Of a stretch of DNA of 64,000 nucleotides, positions 17,866-25,648 are shown one piece after another. The first letter of the stretch is position 1; each line of letters starts with the position of its first letter. The notes under the pieces were generated by a model, which was not told where the DNA came from, made no database searches, and saw only the letters and a list, made by a program, of their open reading frames with translations. This DNA is from Alphaproteobacteria bacterium 32-64-14 (GTDB lineage Bacteria > Pseudomonadota > Alphaproteobacteria > Caulobacterales > Hyphomonadaceae). A program made the translations under genes and the position numbers. Location of the stretch: contig NCEM01000018.1 of assembly GCA_002280725.1 (NCBI GenBank), forward strand, positions 19,654 to 83,653, written 5' to 3'.

Positions 17866-19384
17866 TCCTCTGACTTTGCTGCGAAACGCTGCGGTCTGGG
17901 CCGCCGCCGCCAAGTGGTTCGACGTCATCGTATCGATGGCGACCTTCCTGTTCATGGCTCGCCTTCTTGGACCAGAGGCCTGGGGCCTTTACGGCATGGT
18001 GCTGCTGGTCACGATCCTGCCTGAAACGATTGTCGGCGGTGCGCTCGCCGAGAGCCTGATCCAGAGGCGCGATCTTCGCCACGGGCACGTGGCAGCCGCC
18101 CGTGTGCTCCACATGGGCCTCGCGCTGATGCTCGTTGCTGTGATCGTTGGGCTTGCACCAGTGTTCGCACAGGCCTTTGGGCATGTGGAGCTGCAGGCGC
18201 TTATTCCCGCGCTTTCGGCGACGTTGCTTGTCATGGCTTTGGGCGCTCCATCCGCTGCGCTTTTGCAGCGCGGGCTCCGGTTTCGCGCCATCGCAGCCGT
18301 CGACGCAGCTGGTGCGGTGTCCGCCGCCATTGCCGGCATCTCCATGGGTCTTGCCGGGCAGGGCGTGTGGGCCATCGTCTGGATGGAAATCGCGCGGCGA
18401 AGCACACGCGCAATCGGGTTCATCCTTGCGGCGCGCGCCGGATCCAGCTTGCGCTTCTCGCGCGCCGAATTTTCGGACCTGATGCGCTTCAATCTTGCGT
18501 CGCTGGCGGCACAACTGTTGCTGCAATTTGATCTGGCGGTTCCCAGAATCGCTGTCGGCGCATTCCTTGGCGCTCATGCGCTGGGTTACTTCAACTTCGC
18601 CCTGCGTATCCTCCAGCAGGGATCATCGTTGGTCGTCGCACCGTTCAACGCAATCGCGCTGCCTTTGATCTCGTCAGTTCGCGAGGATCGTGACCGGCTT
18701 CATCAGGTGATCCGTCAGTCCGGGCGTGCGGCGGCAATCGCCGGGTTCCCCATTTTCCTGGGCGCTGCGGCGGTTGCTCCTGTGGCGATTCCACTCTTGC
18801 TGGGCGTGCAATGGGCGCCCGCAGTCATTCCAATGCAGCTGGTTCTTCTGCTTGGCGTGCGCGCCGCGGCAACTTCGTTCACGGGCGGCATCCTGCGCGG
18901 ATGCGGGCATCCAGGGCTTTACCTGCTGCACGTGAGCCTCGGCGTGCTGGTAACCTGTGTCCTCATTCCGCTGTCGGCGCCATTCGGATTGATCGCCGTG
19001 GCCACCGCCATGCTTGCAAAGGGCATGGTCACCTGGATCGCCGGCGCCTGCCTTGTCGAGCGTGTTTCCGGTTACTCCGCATGGAATCAGGTCGCCATCG
19101 GTTGGCGCAGCTTGCTTGCGGCATGTCTTATGGCTGGCGGTGTTCTGGCCGCGACGCCTGTGCTTGCCGCCTCATTTGCCGGCTTGTTGCTGCTTGCCGC
19201 GCTGATCGCTGCTGGTGTTGTCCTGCACGTGATCGCGCTTGCGACGCTCGATCCCGCTTTAGCGCGCAGGCTTGGTCGAGCGTTCTTCGCCCGCATAGGT
19301 CGCCGGCGCAGCAGCCGTATCGCGGCGAGCCCGGCGCTGCACGGTCCGCAGTTCGAGGCGCCTGTTCAGCGCGCCGAGAACTAG
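17846..19384 (+). CDS. polysaccharide flippase (Wzx/PST family)
   Basis: About 512 residues from ATG 17846, which has GAAGGA eight bases upstream; ATG 17810 is an alternative. It has some twelve to fourteen hydrophobic helices. The N-terminus AAKWFDVIVSMATFLFMARL, LLGPEAWGLYGMVLLVTILP and ALAESLIQRRDL are typical of the lipopolysaccharide O-antigen/teichoic-acid exporter family in the MOP superfamily. It would flip the lipid-linked oligosaccharide made by the adjacent transferases across the inner membrane. Its last 126 bases overlap the 3' end of the opposite-strand glycosyltransferase. Confidence 0.85.
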   Translation: MPALRRDPLTLLRNAAVWAAAAKWFDVIVSMATFLFMARLLGPEAWGLYGMVLLVTILPETIVGGALAESLIQRRDLRHGHVAAARVLHMGLALMLVAVIVGLAPVFAQAFGHVELQALIPALSATLLVMALGAPSAALLQRGLRFRAIAAVDAAGAVSAAIAGISMGLAGQGVWAIVWMEIARRSTRAIGFILAARAGSSLRFSRAEFSDLMRFNLASLAAQLLLQFDLAVPRIAVGAFLGAHALGYFNFALRILQQGSSLVVAPFNAIALPLISSVREDRDRLHQVIRQSGRAAAIAGFPIFLGAAAVAPVAIPLLLGVQWAPAVIPMQLVLLLGVRAAATSFTGGILRGCGHPGLYLLHVSLGVLVTCVLIPLSAPFGLIAVATAMLAKGMVTWIAGACLVERVSGYSAWNQVAIGWRSLLAACLMAGGVLAATPVLAASFAGLLLLAALIAAGVVLHVIALATLDPALARRLGRAFFARIGRRRSSRIAASPALHGPQFEAPVQRAEN

Positions 19385-20557
19385 CTTCGTTGCGCCGCCG
19401 ATGCCGGCGAGGCGATAGAGCGCGCGCGCGCAGCTCGCGATGTAGGCAGCGTCCATTCTACGCAGGCCCTGTCCGGCCCAGTAGGTGAGCATCGACGCCA
19501 TGGCCATCCGGACGGCCCCGCCATTGCGGGCGCGGTTAGCGGCCGTTGCGAGCCGTTTCTGGATATTCCTGTCGCCGAGAAGGATATCAATGCCGTAGCG
19601 GCTACCCAGCAGTCTTGAAAGAATTTCAAGATCGCTGCGCGCCAACACGGTCCCGGGCGCAGCTTCAAGGCCGTCGATCAAGCTGCCGAGCGCGATGTCC
19701 CACAGATCCTTGCGTCCCGCGATCACAGCCCTTTGCAGCAGCGCGCGGCGCGCCTGCATGGGCGCGAGGGTCTGGCTTGCTGCTACATCATCCAGAAACT
19801 CGTTCAGATTTAGCTCTGGCAGCAGATCGGCGAGAAGGCGTGCGTCGAATTTCTGCCAACGCTGCACGCGCTCATGCGAGGCATGCCTTGCGGCTTGCGG
19901 CCCGCGCAGTCCGGCGTGCTGCCTCTGCCAGAGCACGACCTGTCCAACGTCAGCGCCCTGGTGCCGGCGGGCCACCTGCAGCAGGATGTTGTAGTCTACT
20001 GACGCGGTGATCGAAGAATCGAACGGGGCGATGGCGTTGAAGCAGCGCCGGCGAAACAGGGCGCACGGTTGGCCCGTAATGAAGCAGTCTTCCATGAGGT
20101 GCGCGAACAGGTGACGGGCGCCCGCCGGAGCCTGGTCGGCTTGGTCGACAAACACACGCTCGCCGCGCGCGGTCATGGTGAATTTCTTCAAGGAACCGAA
20201 CGTGAAGCCAAGCTTGGGGTCCGCCTGCAACGGGGCGAGAAGTGTCTTGAGCGCGTCTGGCGGCGCAATGTCATCATCGTCCATGACCCAGATGACATTG
20301 CCCGCGGCCAACTCAAGGCCCGCGTTGATGGCCGCTGTCTTGCCGCCATTCTCGCTGATCCGGACATATTTCACCTTCGATGCGTATGCCGCGCATACCG
20401 AGGGCGTTTCATCTGTGGAGCCGTCGTCGAGAATGATGATTTCGAGCGGCAGGTGCGTTTGTTCAAGCACGCTGTCGATGGCTTCCCCAAGAAGCTGCGC
20501 GCGATTGAAGGTAGGCAGAAGGACGGAAACGGTGAGAAGCGCCTGTCTGCCTGGCAT
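19259..20557 (-). CDS. glycosyltransferase family 2
   Basis: 432 residues from ATG 20557, which has GGAAAG about eight bases upstream; a GTG at 20629 would add 24 unlikely residues. The N-terminal GT-A domain shows VSVLLPTFNRAQLLGEAIDS, LEIIILDDGSTDETP, ENGGKTAAINAGLELA and the DxD-type motif WVMDDDDIAPPDAL. The C-terminal half is helical and not recognised. It belongs functionally with the exopolysaccharide cluster on the other strand. Its final codons overlap the flippase gene tail to tail. Confidence 0.85.
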   Translation of the reverse strand: MPGRQALLTVSVLLPTFNRAQLLGEAIDSVLEQTHLPLEIIILDDGSTDETPSVCAAYASKVKYVRISENGGKTAAINAGLELAAGNVIWVMDDDDIAPPDALKTLLAPLQADPKLGFTFGSLKKFTMTARGERVFVDQADQAPAGARHLFAHLMEDCFITGQPCALFRRRCFNAIAPFDSSITASVDYNILLQVARRHQGADVGQVVLWQRQHAGLRGPQAARHASHERVQRWQKFDARLLADLLPELNLNEFLDDVAASQTLAPMQARRALLQRAVIAGRKDLWDIALGSLIDGLEAAPGTVLARSDLEILSRLLGSRYGIDILLGDRNIQKRLATAANRARNGGAVRMAMASMLTYWAGQGLRRMDAAYIASCARALYRLAGIGGATKLVLGALNRRLELRTVQRRARRDTAAAPATYAGEERSTKPAR

Positions 20558-20842
20558 GACTCGACTTTCCGCTAGTCGTCCGACGGTTAACGTCTTACCC
20601 CCAGCAGACTGAAGCATTTGATGTGCCACGCGATTCTGCTGGCTTGTGCAAGGCAGGGTAAGAGCCGCTCGCCCATCTTCGTTCGCACGCGAATGACTGA
20701 CGCCGGGCGCAAGCGAAGATGCCCGGGCCTCGGCTTCAGACTTTCAGCCGGGTGGCGCCCGCATCCGCGCGTGAACAGACCCACGGGCGGCGAAGGCGGT
20801 GATCTGCGCTACAAGCTGGCTTCTGCGAACCCCGCTCGCACG
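20558..20842. other. intergenic stretch left of the IS6 scrap
   Basis: Between the minus-strand glycosyltransferase start and the IS6 remnant I see no gene on either strand. The promoter of the glycosyltransferase should lie just above 20557. Frames here read as arginine-rich noise. Confidence 0.4.
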
Positions 20843-20915
20843 ATCTGCAACACGTTCAACATCCAGCGGCGTTTGTTGAGCCGTCGTGCAATGGGCATGA
20901 TACGTGCGCGGTATG
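20843..20915 (+). mobile_element. IS6-family transposase 3' scrap
   Basis: One plus-strand frame encodes CNTFNIQRRLLSRRAMGMIR followed by ARYGCG. It is the C-terminal end of an IS6-type transposase and closely matches the scrap at 1716-1775 (YNTFNIQRHLLRRDAMRVLR). No catalytic part remains. It sits directly beside the TPR-hydroxylase gene and marks an old insertion. Confidence 0.55.
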
Positions 20916-20925
20916 GCTGCGGGCG

Positions 20926-22185
20926 TTATCCTGATAGTCCAGACCTGTTCGCGGCCGCCAGGGCGCGAACGAGTTCACGCTCCTCCGCGGCCAGCAGCGG
21001 GTTCCATACATCGAAAATGAGAACGACGCGCAGCTCATCGCTGTCGTTTCTGGCCGTATGTTCAATCGTGTCGTCGAAGATCAGGAGTTCGCCTTCCTTC
21101 CACGTGCGATGCTCGAACCCGACACGGTAAGTGCATTTGTCCGGCACGATGAGCGGTAGATGGACGACAAGGCGGGCGTTCGTTTCCCCCGTATGCGGCG
21201 GGATTTCGGTATGAGGCGCCAGCGCTGAGAACATCGCGTTCGGACAAAGGCCTCCGATCGAAGCCATGTCGACGGCCTCCAGGGCCTTGCGTGTTTCGGG
21301 GCAGCGCTTGAGGTGGGCTTCATCCGGCCGCCCATTTCGCCACAGGCCGTAATGGCTCCAGCGCGCGGAGTTGTTGAGGTCGCGCCATTGGTCAACCGGC
21401 TGGCCGGGTCGCAACGCGATGTAGGGTGAAAAATCCTTCTTCTCGTCTGCCAGCGCCGCCCGCAGCTCTTCGCGGATGAGCGAGGTCTTGGACTCCAGTT
21501 CCTTCGCCCAGGGAAAGAGTTCGCGGGGATAGAACGGGATTGCGGGAAGCCGCGGGATGTAGAACTGGTTGGCGTGCTGGCGATATGGCTCCGTCTGTCC
21601 CGCCATTATGGACGCTGCCTCGCGCCAGCGTTCTGCCTGCTCCCGAGCCAGGGAGGGCAGGAGTGGAGATATGGCGTCGGAGAGGTGCGCATAAGTTTCG
21701 CGCGCAAAGTCGTGCGACACGCTCCGTGCGTGAAGAAGCTGACCGCGAAGAACCGCGGGCCAGGCCGTTTCCGGCCCCGCTACCTTCACGGCGTTCCGGA
21801 AGAACAGCGCCGCCGTGGTCTTGTGGCCAAGCCGCTCGAGCCGCTGCGCCTTCGCAAGCAGCGCAGGCAGGAAGTACGGATCAAGCGCCAGCGCATGTTC
21901 GATAGCGGCGCCTTCGCCGTCGGCGTCTCCGGCTTCGCGGCGGGCCTTGGACAGGGTGAGCAGGATGAAAGGGTCGTGGGGTGAGAGGGCTTGCGCCTCC
22001 TCGATCAGGGTGCAGGCGTCCCTGAAGGCGCGGCGCTGCATGGCATGTATGCCGAGGCTGAAGATAGCCTTGGCGTTGTACGGATCGCGGCGGCGAACCT
22101 CCTGCCACAGCTTTTCGCCCAGCGCCCACTGGCCGGTGTTCACTGCAACTTCGGCCTGTCCGATCAGTGTCGATAGATCATCCAT
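20926..22185 (-). CDS. TPR protein with aspartyl/asparaginyl beta-hydroxylase domain
   Basis: 419 residues. Residues about 1-200 are TPR-like helical repeats (WQEVRRRDPYNAKAIFSLGI, HALALDPYFLPALLAKAQRL). The C-terminal half is an aspartyl/asparaginyl beta-hydroxylase fold: NSARWSHYGLWRNG, ALAPHTEIPPHTGETNARLV with the first iron His, VHLPLIVPDKCTYRVG, and WKEGELLIFDDTIEHTARND with the second His, then ELRVVLIFDVWNP. Such enzymes hydroxylate protein or small-molecule targets with Fe(II) and 2-oxoglutarate. It lies 80 bases downstream of a TonB receptor gene on the same strand, suggesting co-expression. Confidence 0.88.
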   Translation of the reverse strand: MDDLSTLIGQAEVAVNTGQWALGEKLWQEVRRRDPYNAKAIFSLGIHAMQRRAFRDACTLIEEAQALSPHDPFILLTLSKARREAGDADGEGAAIEHALALDPYFLPALLAKAQRLERLGHKTTAALFFRNAVKVAGPETAWPAVLRGQLLHARSVSHDFARETYAHLSDAISPLLPSLAREQAERWREAASIMAGQTEPYRQHANQFYIPRLPAIPFYPRELFPWAKELESKTSLIREELRAALADEKKDFSPYIALRPGQPVDQWRDLNNSARWSHYGLWRNGRPDEAHLKRCPETRKALEAVDMASIGGLCPNAMFSALAPHTEIPPHTGETNARLVVHLPLIVPDKCTYRVGFEHRTWKEGELLIFDDTIEHTARNDSDELRVVLIFDVWNPLLAAEERELVRALAAANRSGLSG

Positions 22186-22265
22186 CGGGATCAGCTTACC
22201 CCAGAAAGTTGCGGCGGTCCTCCGGGGGAGGGCCGCCGCGATAGTACTTTCAGGTGTGGCGATGG

Positions 22266-25115
22266 CTAGAACTTCGTCGACACGCCGAGCGAGAACACGC
22301 GGCCCAGGACATCATAGGTCGAGGGATAGGTGTTGCCCGAGTTGTACGTCGTCGAACCGGTCTCGGTCGCCACGAACGGAGCTTCCTCGGCGGTCAGGTT
22401 GGTGACGGAGAACCGGAGCTTCGCCCAGTCGGTGATTTGCCATGAACCGGCGAGGTCAAGATAGTTGTAGTCGCCGATCGATGCCGAGATGCCCGTCGTC
22501 GTGGCGGCTTGCGTGGGGTCCACTTCCGAGCCCGACAGGTAACGCCACATCAGCGAGGCGCCGAAAGGTCCGTAGGTCCAGGTGGTGCGTTGCACGAAGC
22601 GGTCTTGGGGCGTCGGGCCGCCGGTCGAGCCCGAGACGGTCGAGGGTAGGCCGCACTGTTTGCCGTAACGGCCAACGCAGTCCACCGTCGCGCCGCCAGG
22701 GGCTGGGATGTAGCTGGAGTCAAGCACGTGCGTGCCGTCCAGCGCCAGTTCGAGACCACCCCAGGTTCCCAGGTCGAAGCCGTAACGGACGGAGTAGTCG
22801 ATGCCTTCGGCATTGACCTCGCCGATGTTCTGCACAACCTGGCTGATACCGTAGATCAGGTCGCCTTCGATGTTGCCGACCGTGGTGTTACGCTTGATCA
22901 GCTGGCAGTCGACGTCTGAGGCGGCCATCGTCGGGTTCCGAGCGATGCTGTAGCAGCCGTCGATGATGTCGAAGTTCGGACGGATCGAAATCGCGTTCGC
23001 CACTTTGATATCGTAGTAGTCGAGGGTCACGGCGAGGCCCGGGACGTACTCCGGTTGCCACACCATGCCGAACGTAACCGTGTCGGCCTCTTCCGGCGTC
23101 AGGTTGGGGTTGCCGCCAAAGAATGAGTTGACTTGTCCCGAGGTGGGCTGGGCCAGCGTTCCTGCGTTGATCGTACCCGTCGGCACGCCGGTTGCGATGC
23201 AAAGTGCCCGGAGCGAGCCGGTGAGCGGGGTGCCCGGTGCGCCGTTGGCGCACGGATCGACCAGCAGGTCGCCCGTGCCCGGGGTCACGGGATTGAACAG
23301 TTCGCCGATGTTCGCAGCGCGCACGGCGCGCTGGAGCATGCCGCGGAAGCGGACGCCGTCCATCGGAGCCCAGTCGGCGCCGAACTTGTAGCTCTCGACC
23401 GAACCCGACGAGGAGTAGTCGGAGGTGCGATAGCCCAGTTCGAGGTTGATTGCCTTGGCAAAGGCCATATCTTCGACGAGGGGGATGATCGCCTCGCCAA
23501 AGTATTCCATGACATCGTAACGGCCCCTGGTGGGCAGCGTCTGGCCGAAGCCGGGGGAAACGCCTGCCTGCGAGGCGGCGTCCGGACGGTAGTCAGACGA
23601 CTCGTCGCGGTACTCGGCCCCGAACGACACGGCGACCGGATTCTTGGCAAACGGCGACACGACACCGTTGAGATCGCGGTTCACGGTCGCGGTGACATAG
23701 TCCTGGGTCGTGAGCGACTGGACCTGGAGGTTCAGCGAAACGAACTGGGCTGCGGCGGCCGTGACCGGCACTGCCGGGTTGAAGATGTTGATCGGCGAGC
23801 AAAGGTTCGAAGGATCGGAGCAGGCAGTCGTGCTGGTCGCGAAAAGCGCCTGCTGGAATTTGCCGGCATCGATGTCGTTGTTCTGCTGACGCTGCAGGCT
23901 GGTTTCACCATGCGCGGCCGCGATGTCCCAGTTCCAGCCCATGAAATCGCCACGGAAGCCAACCAGGCTCTGGATGGTATCGTACTGGAACACGTACTGC
24001 CGCGGACCGACCGGCACGGCGCGCCAGCGGACGCCAACGTCCACGCAGTTGCCAAGCGAGGCCACCGAACAGGCGGCTACGGGGTTGTTGGCTGCGAGGT
24101 ATGTCGAGGCCTGCGTCGAAAGGAACGGGTTAGTCAGCGGGACTTCAAACGAGAAGCCGAACGTGCCGGAAGAGGCAAGCTGCGGCGCCGAGGTCGAGGC
24201 CGAGTAGATGAAGCGCGAATAGGCTTCGACGTACTCATTGATGTCGTATTTGGCGAGCGCCAGCGCCTGCCAGCGCGTTTGCGGCGTCTGGTACAGGTTC
24301 TGCGGGTTGAAGTTGAAGCCTTGGTAGAAGGGCACAAGTTGGCCTGTCGCGCTGAACTGCGTCCGGCCGCCTATGGCCGAGTCGATCGCGGACGGGTTCG
24401 TCGTTGAAGAGGCGCCCGGCGTGGACGAGCCCGGGGCGCGCGTCTGATAGACCGCTTCCTTGTTGGCGTAGCCGACGGAGAGGACCACGTTGCCGCGGCC
24501 ATCATCGAAGCCGGCGCCGATCGTGCCCTGGACGTTTACCGTCTCGCCGTCACCGTGATCGGTGATGGAATAGCTCGTGTCGAGCTGGGCGCCCTTGAAT
24601 TCGTCGTTGAGGATGAAGTTCACAACGCCGGCGACGGCGTCAGAACCGTACACGGCCGATGCGCCGCCGGTGACCACGTCTACCCGCTGGAGCAGGGACA
24701 GCGGAACCGCCGTCACGTCGAACAGGCCGTTCGGGTCGAAGCCCACCATGCGCTTGCCATCGATGAGCGGCAGGGTGCGCGGTGTAGTGAGGCCACGCAG
24801 GTCGAGCGTAGAGGTGCCCGACGAGCCGTTGTTCACCTGTCCGCCGTTGCCGGGCGAGAACTGCGGCATGGCGCGAAGGACAGTTTCAACGTCCACCGGC
24901 TGGGTAAGGGCGAGTTCGTCCGCGTCGATCGTCGTGATCGGACTCGACGACACGAGGCCTTCCCGAGAGATGCGCGTGCCCGTGACGACGATGACATCTT
25001 GCTCTTCCGCTTGCGCGGTCTGGGCGAGTGCGGGAGCGGCGAGCAGGGCGGGCGAGAGAATAAGGCTGAGCAAGGTAGTGCTAAGAAGCGCGTGCTTCAG
25101 GTTCGGGCGACTCAC
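22266..25115 (-). CDS. TonB-dependent receptor
   Basis: 949 residues. The start is the GTG at 25115, preceded by a strong GGAGG with proper spacing, and it begins directly with a signal peptide (LSLILSPALLAAPALAQ). TonB-box-like DVIVVTGTR is followed by the plug domain (TLDLRGLTTPRTLPLIDGKR, VDVVTGGASAVYGSDAVAGV). A long beta-barrel with the usual C-terminal NLTAEEAPFVATE region ends in Phe. The size and LDLRGL/ASAVYGS plug style are those of large outer-membrane receptors common in Caulobacterales. The ligand is unknown. The TPR-hydroxylase gene follows. Confidence 0.93.
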   Translation of the reverse strand: MSRPNLKHALLSTTLLSLILSPALLAAPALAQTAQAEEQDVIVVTGTRISREGLVSSSPITTIDADELALTQPVDVETVLRAMPQFSPGNGGQVNNGSSGTSTLDLRGLTTPRTLPLIDGKRMVGFDPNGLFDVTAVPLSLLQRVDVVTGGASAVYGSDAVAGVVNFILNDEFKGAQLDTSYSITDHGDGETVNVQGTIGAGFDDGRGNVVLSVGYANKEAVYQTRAPGSSTPGASSTTNPSAIDSAIGGRTQFSATGQLVPFYQGFNFNPQNLYQTPQTRWQALALAKYDINEYVEAYSRFIYSASTSAPQLASSGTFGFSFEVPLTNPFLSTQASTYLAANNPVAACSVASLGNCVDVGVRWRAVPVGPRQYVFQYDTIQSLVGFRGDFMGWNWDIAAAHGETSLQRQQNNDIDAGKFQQALFATSTTACSDPSNLCSPINIFNPAVPVTAAAAQFVSLNLQVQSLTTQDYVTATVNRDLNGVVSPFAKNPVAVSFGAEYRDESSDYRPDAASQAGVSPGFGQTLPTRGRYDVMEYFGEAIIPLVEDMAFAKAINLELGYRTSDYSSSGSVESYKFGADWAPMDGVRFRGMLQRAVRAANIGELFNPVTPGTGDLLVDPCANGAPGTPLTGSLRALCIATGVPTGTINAGTLAQPTSGQVNSFFGGNPNLTPEEADTVTFGMVWQPEYVPGLAVTLDYYDIKVANAISIRPNFDIIDGCYSIARNPTMAASDVDCQLIKRNTTVGNIEGDLIYGISQVVQNIGEVNAEGIDYSVRYGFDLGTWGGLELALDGTHVLDSSYIPAPGGATVDCVGRYGKQCGLPSTVSGSTGGPTPQDRFVQRTTWTYGPFGASLMWRYLSGSEVDPTQAATTTGISASIGDYNYLDLAGSWQITDWAKLRFSVTNLTAEEAPFVATETGSTTYNSGNTYPSTYDVLGRVFSLGVSTKF

Positions 25116-25648
25116 AGTGACCTCCGTAATCGAGATGTCCTCATTTCTCTCGCTGCGAAGATCGCTTGAAGCTGACCCCACCTCGCAGTGGAAAGAGGTT
25201 TCACACTTTCGTCATGACGCAGATTTGCGGTCAATCGGAAGATTCGAGCCCGCAATAGTCGTTACCGCAACTCGGTCTTGGTGAAGCATTTTTGCATCAG
25301 AAGAATTCGCTCAGATGGAGAACTACCTGCAGGCATCAACCGCGCCGGTAACCTCGGAGACTGTTCGGCAGTCGTTACGTAGCGGTAGGTGGTCCAGCTG
25401 CGACGCGGCCTTTCGGGCGTTGTGGCCAAGCCGCCAGCCGCTGCGCCGATCGTCCTCGACCGTGACGCCCACACGAGAATGATCGCGCAGAGAACTCACA
25501 TCTCTCAGGTCGAAGACGCGAACGGGGCCCTCATCGCACATACCGGAAAGCGCAGCTGCATCCGCCGCGCGGGCCCATCAGACAAAGAAGTGGACGACCT
25601 GCCTCTCCGGCTGATCGTCCACTGTCCGGAGACCAAGTTAGGGAGGGT
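25116..25648. other. intergenic region between two TonB receptor genes
   Basis: This 533-base gap must contain the promoter of the left receptor (start 25115) and the 3' end signal of the right one. No gene is convincing. Just below the right receptor's stop are two overlapping inverted repeats, TGGACGA...TCGTCCA (25591-25621) and TCTCCGG...CCGGAGA (25604-25632). They could form alternative hairpins, but neither is followed by a clear U-run, so I do not call a terminator. Confidence 0.4.
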
